From Skermania sp. ID1734 (lineage in GTDB: Bacteria; Actinomycetota; Actinomycetes; Mycobacteriales; Mycobacteriaceae): a stretch of 64,000 nucleotides of DNA. Location: contig NZ_VLIY01000004.1 of NCBI RefSeq assembly GCF_007489285.1, positions 62,001 to 126,000 on the forward strand, written 5' to 3'. The position numbers and the translations under genes are program-made. The notes beneath the pieces are model-generated. The model searched no databases. It worked only from the letters and a program-made list of their open reading frames with translations, and had not been told where the DNA came from. This document shows, one piece after another, positions 63,459-64,000 of this stretch (position 1 is the first letter of the stretch; each line of letters starts with the position of its first letter).

Positions 63459-64000
63459 GCCTTACGAAACGTCCAGCGGCCGAAGGTATCTCGTCCGCTA
63501 CCGCACTCCCGACAGGAAGCAGACCAAGAAGCGCGGCTTCAAGACGAAACGTGACGCCGAGGCATTCGCAGCAACCGTTGAAGTCGAGAAGATGACCGGC
63601 TCCTACGTGCAGCCGAAGCTCGGAATGATAACGATCGGCGAACTTGCTCCGGACTGGTTGGCTCGCAAGGAAATTGACGTAGCAGCATCGAATTACCGGA
63701 CGCTCGAATCAGCCTGGCGGATACACGTGCAACCTCGCTGGGGAAGCAAGCGCCTTACGGATATTGACCTAGCGGCGGTCGAGCGGTGGATCGGCGACAT
63801 GGGCCGGGCCGGGTCCGGCGCGACGACAGTCATTCGGGCCTATGGAGTGCTGGCGGGCATCTTGGATGACGCCGTGAAGGCTCGTCGGTTGCGATCGAAT
63901 CCGGCGAGGGGTGTCGAGAACCTTCCGCGGAAGAGCTCGAAACGGCATGTCTACCTGTCTGCTGACGATGTTGAGCGCCTGGCCGAGGAATCCGGCCAGC
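63445..64000 (+). CDS. int: Tyrosine integrase, 3' end outside the window
   Basis: The first 185 residues from ATG 63445. The N-terminal arm-binding domain is YLVRYRTPDRKQTKKRGFKTKRDAEAFAATVE. The core-binding SAM-like domain contains NYRTLESAWRIHVQPRWGSKRLTDI and VIRAYGVLAGILDDAVKARRLRSNPA. The catalytic domain begins with YLSADDVERLAEES. The catalytic Arg-His-Tyr residues lie beyond the window. The gene points outward to the other end of the element, where the intact tRNA is expected. Confidence 0.92.
   Translation, partial: MATVEPYETSSGRRYLVRYRTPDRKQTKKRGFKTKRDAEAFAATVEVEKMTGSYVQPKLGMITIGELAPDWLARKEIDVAASNYRTLESAWRIHVQPRWGSKRLTDIDLAAVERWIGDMGRAGSGATTVIRAYGVLAGILDDAVKARRLRSNPARGVENLPRKSSKRHVYLSADDVERLAEESGQ

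Larger units (their letters stand above)
53481..64000. mobile_element. Tail-less, capsid-encoding phage satellite-like element (right end outside the window)
   Basis: Bounded on the left by the tRNA 3' fragment and arm-type repeats, and on the right by an integrase that leaves the window. It contains integrase, XRE repressor, excisionase-like gene, prim-pol, DUF3631-type ATPase, small genes, HNH, large terminase, portal, MuF-like protein, scaffold, capsid and two head-completion proteins. Tail, tape measure, lysis, protease and a recognisable small terminase are missing. All structural genes are intact and overlap at start/stop codons, which argues against a decayed prophage. The outline resembles phiRv1/phiRv2 of M. 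tuberculosis and capsid-forming PICIs. Confidence 0.85.

Noticed and set aside
53481-64000. Complete prophage
   Set aside because: No tail, tape-measure, lysis or protease genes are present and the operon ends at the attachment repeats.

Overview
The window is high-GC actinobacterial chromosome, most likely from a mycolic-acid bacterium of the order Mycobacteriales (Nocardia/Rhodococcus-like). Supporting signs are MurT/GatD, an F420-type LLM oxidoreductase, PknK, an MMPL transporter, a cholesterol oxidase, a paired FAD-oxidase/fatty-acid methyltransferase, and many genes starting with GTG. The backbone follows the order I recall for M. tuberculosis Rv3708c-Rv3722c: asd, ask, leuA, murT, gatD, recR, ybaB, an SRPBCC gene, FAD-oxidase, cyclopropane-type synthase, dnaX, aspartate aminotransferase. 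Accessory genes are interspersed. The species cannot be named from the sequence alone.

Region 1 (1-6.3 kb) holds fatty-acid catabolism genes (a partial acyl-CoA dehydrogenase and an enoyl-CoA hydratase interrupted by one stop codon), modA, an F420-type oxidoreductase, and the aspartate-pathway pair asd-ask. Region 2 (6.3-13 kb) is accessory: a drug-efflux MFS with a divergent TetR and twin operators, LtrA, a voltage-sensor-like protein behind a 76-bp tandem repeat, and a Tat-exported cholesterol oxidase. Region 3 (13-25 kb) holds leuA, an OYE-type flavoenzyme, an SDR, murT-gatD, two paralogous secreted proteins flanking recR-ybaB, and the FAD-oxidase/methyltransferase pair. Region 4 (24.5-42.7 kb) holds pknK, the fadAB beta-oxidation operon, a class III nucleotide cyclase, dnaX, amt, an MMPL-TetR operon, a HhH-GPD protein, aspartate aminotransferase, the SRP RNA and a tRNA-Ser. 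Region 5 (42.9-53.4 kb) has a queuosine-salvage theme (gluQ, a YhhQ-type transporter, tgt), a heterodimeric ABC exporter, exported proteins and an Rrf2 regulator.

Region 6 (53.48 kb to the window end) is an integrated element of at least 10.5 kb. Its left end is a 3' tRNA-gene fragment next to helically phased repeats. Its right part holds a tyrosine integrase that runs off the window, an XRE repressor and a divergent excisionase-like gene. A single tightly overlapping minus-strand operon encodes a prim-pol, a DUF3631-type ATPase, several tiny proteins, an HNH nuclease, the large terminase, a portal, a MuF-like protein, a scaffold, an HK97-type capsid protein and two head-completion proteins. 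There is no tail, tape-measure, lysis or prohead-protease gene. It therefore looks like a capsid-forming, tail-less phage satellite, comparable in outline to the phiRv1/phiRv2 elements and to capsid-forming PICIs. This is the most interesting object in the window. A cluster of 9-bp iterons in the ATPase gene may be its replication origin.

Other signals include a three-copy dispersed palindrome, several well-formed operators, hairpins over start codons, and small overlapping genes that are easily missed.
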